From Psoroptes ovis (lineage: Eukaryota > Arthropoda > Arachnida > Sarcoptiformes > Psoroptidae), in contig PQWQ01000018.1 in assembly GCA_002943765.1 (NCBI GenBank), positions 519,501 through 583,500 on the forward strand: DNA of 64,000 nt, read 5' to 3'. A program made the position numbers and the translations under genes. Position 1 is the first letter of the stretch. Every line of letters begins with the position of its first letter. Shown here in pieces: positions 63,534 to 64,000 of the stretch. Below the pieces are notes generated by a model. That model saw nothing but the letters and a program-made list of their open reading frames with translations. It did no database searches and was not told the DNA's origin.

Positions 63534-64000
63534 ATTTTTCATTTTCGATTCCACGGAATTTTAAAACTTTCTAAAATTTTTCATTTTCAAATAAACCTGG
63601 GTCATTTCGAAACTTTCGGGCCCAAAAATGGCCAACAATGATGACCCTATCAGAAATTGGTAGCCGTTCAGCACCACCATCAATGGCTTCAATGATGATT
63701 AAAATTAATGGAAATTTAGGTCATTGAAGTCGTGTTTGTGCGGCACCAAATTATTTTTGAAATTTCAAATTTCAAATTTTGGTTTATTGACCCAATCGAA
63801 TTGTAAATATTACTCACATACAAACACACATTGACACATGGACCTTATTGACCATTATCATTATTGATCATAATCGATATTGTTGTTGTTGTTGTCCACA
63901 TTGGCAATCGTAAATGTCATTTGATTTTATGTCATTTTTACATGGCTGATGATGATTCAAGTTTTATGACTGTATAATACTTTCTTCGTTGATTGTCATT

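Larger units (their letters stand above)
57816..64000. other. AT-rich region to the window end
   Basis: No supported multi-exon gene. A GC-richer island with protein-like frames on both strands lies at 58180-58520. Four mariner-type MITEs (59299, 59705, 61735, 63461) and GAT, ATT and CA repeats make up most of the visible structure. Frames of 60-87 codons here are mostly simple-repeat translations. Confidence 0.5.

Overview
The window reads as an AT-rich arthropod nuclear genome. An acariform mite (house-dust or mange mite type) is my best guess, but the sequence alone does not settle it. The support is spliced genes with short GT-AG introns (about 50-120 bp) in the gene-dense part, Asn/Gln/Ser-rich low-complexity inserts in otherwise conserved proteins, an arthropod-type neuropeptide GPCR, a BEL/Pao retrotransposon, and many CA, GA and ATT microsatellites. 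I found no bacterial-type operons, CRISPR array, rRNA or convincing tRNA.

Layout. (1) Positions 1-26.8 kb are gene-poor. I see three short candidate first coding exons, all on the minus strand (19632-19717, 14597-14646, 2130-2566). All three end in a good GT donor in the same phase (2 nt into a codon), so they fit alternative N-termini of one long gene whose body lies past the left edge. A shared motif around AGCRCCATCTTTTGA sits 110-450 bp beyond each donor. (2) 26.8-32.0 kb is a structurally complete BEL/Pao LTR retrotransposon on the minus strand. Its 191-bp LTRs look identical, a 6-bp repeat flanks it, and its 1538-codon gag-pol frame is uninterrupted. (3) 32-36 kb is non-coding and rich in microsatellites. 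(4) 36-54.6 kb is gene-dense: a BTB-BACK-Kelch protein (+, 5 exons), a rhodopsin-family neuropeptide receptor (+, 2 exons), a divergent MIF4G-like protein (+, 3 exons), a secreted Cys-rich protein (+, 3 exons), an anaphase-promoting complex subunit 4 homologue (-, 3 exons) and proteasome subunit alpha-6 (+, 2 exons). The last two are divergent and share about 250 bp of promoter. (5) 54.6-64 kb is mostly non-coding, with one candidate first exon near 57.8 kb.

The most distinctive system-level signal is a dispersed family of about 17 short (74-105 bp) elements. They have inverted ends close to GGTTGTCCGAAAAGTT, and the better-preserved copies have TA on both sides, as for non-autonomous Tc1/mariner-type elements (MITEs). 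They fall into at least three internal-sequence subfamilies and are absent from the 40-56 kb gene block. Single candidates for hAT-type and piggyBac-type short elements were also seen.

The genes form no single pathway. APC4 (ubiquitin ligase) and PSMA6 (20S proteasome) do belong to the same ubiquitin-proteasome axis and share one promoter region. All splice junctions were chosen by eye from GT/AG context and reading-frame continuity. No alignment or database search was run.
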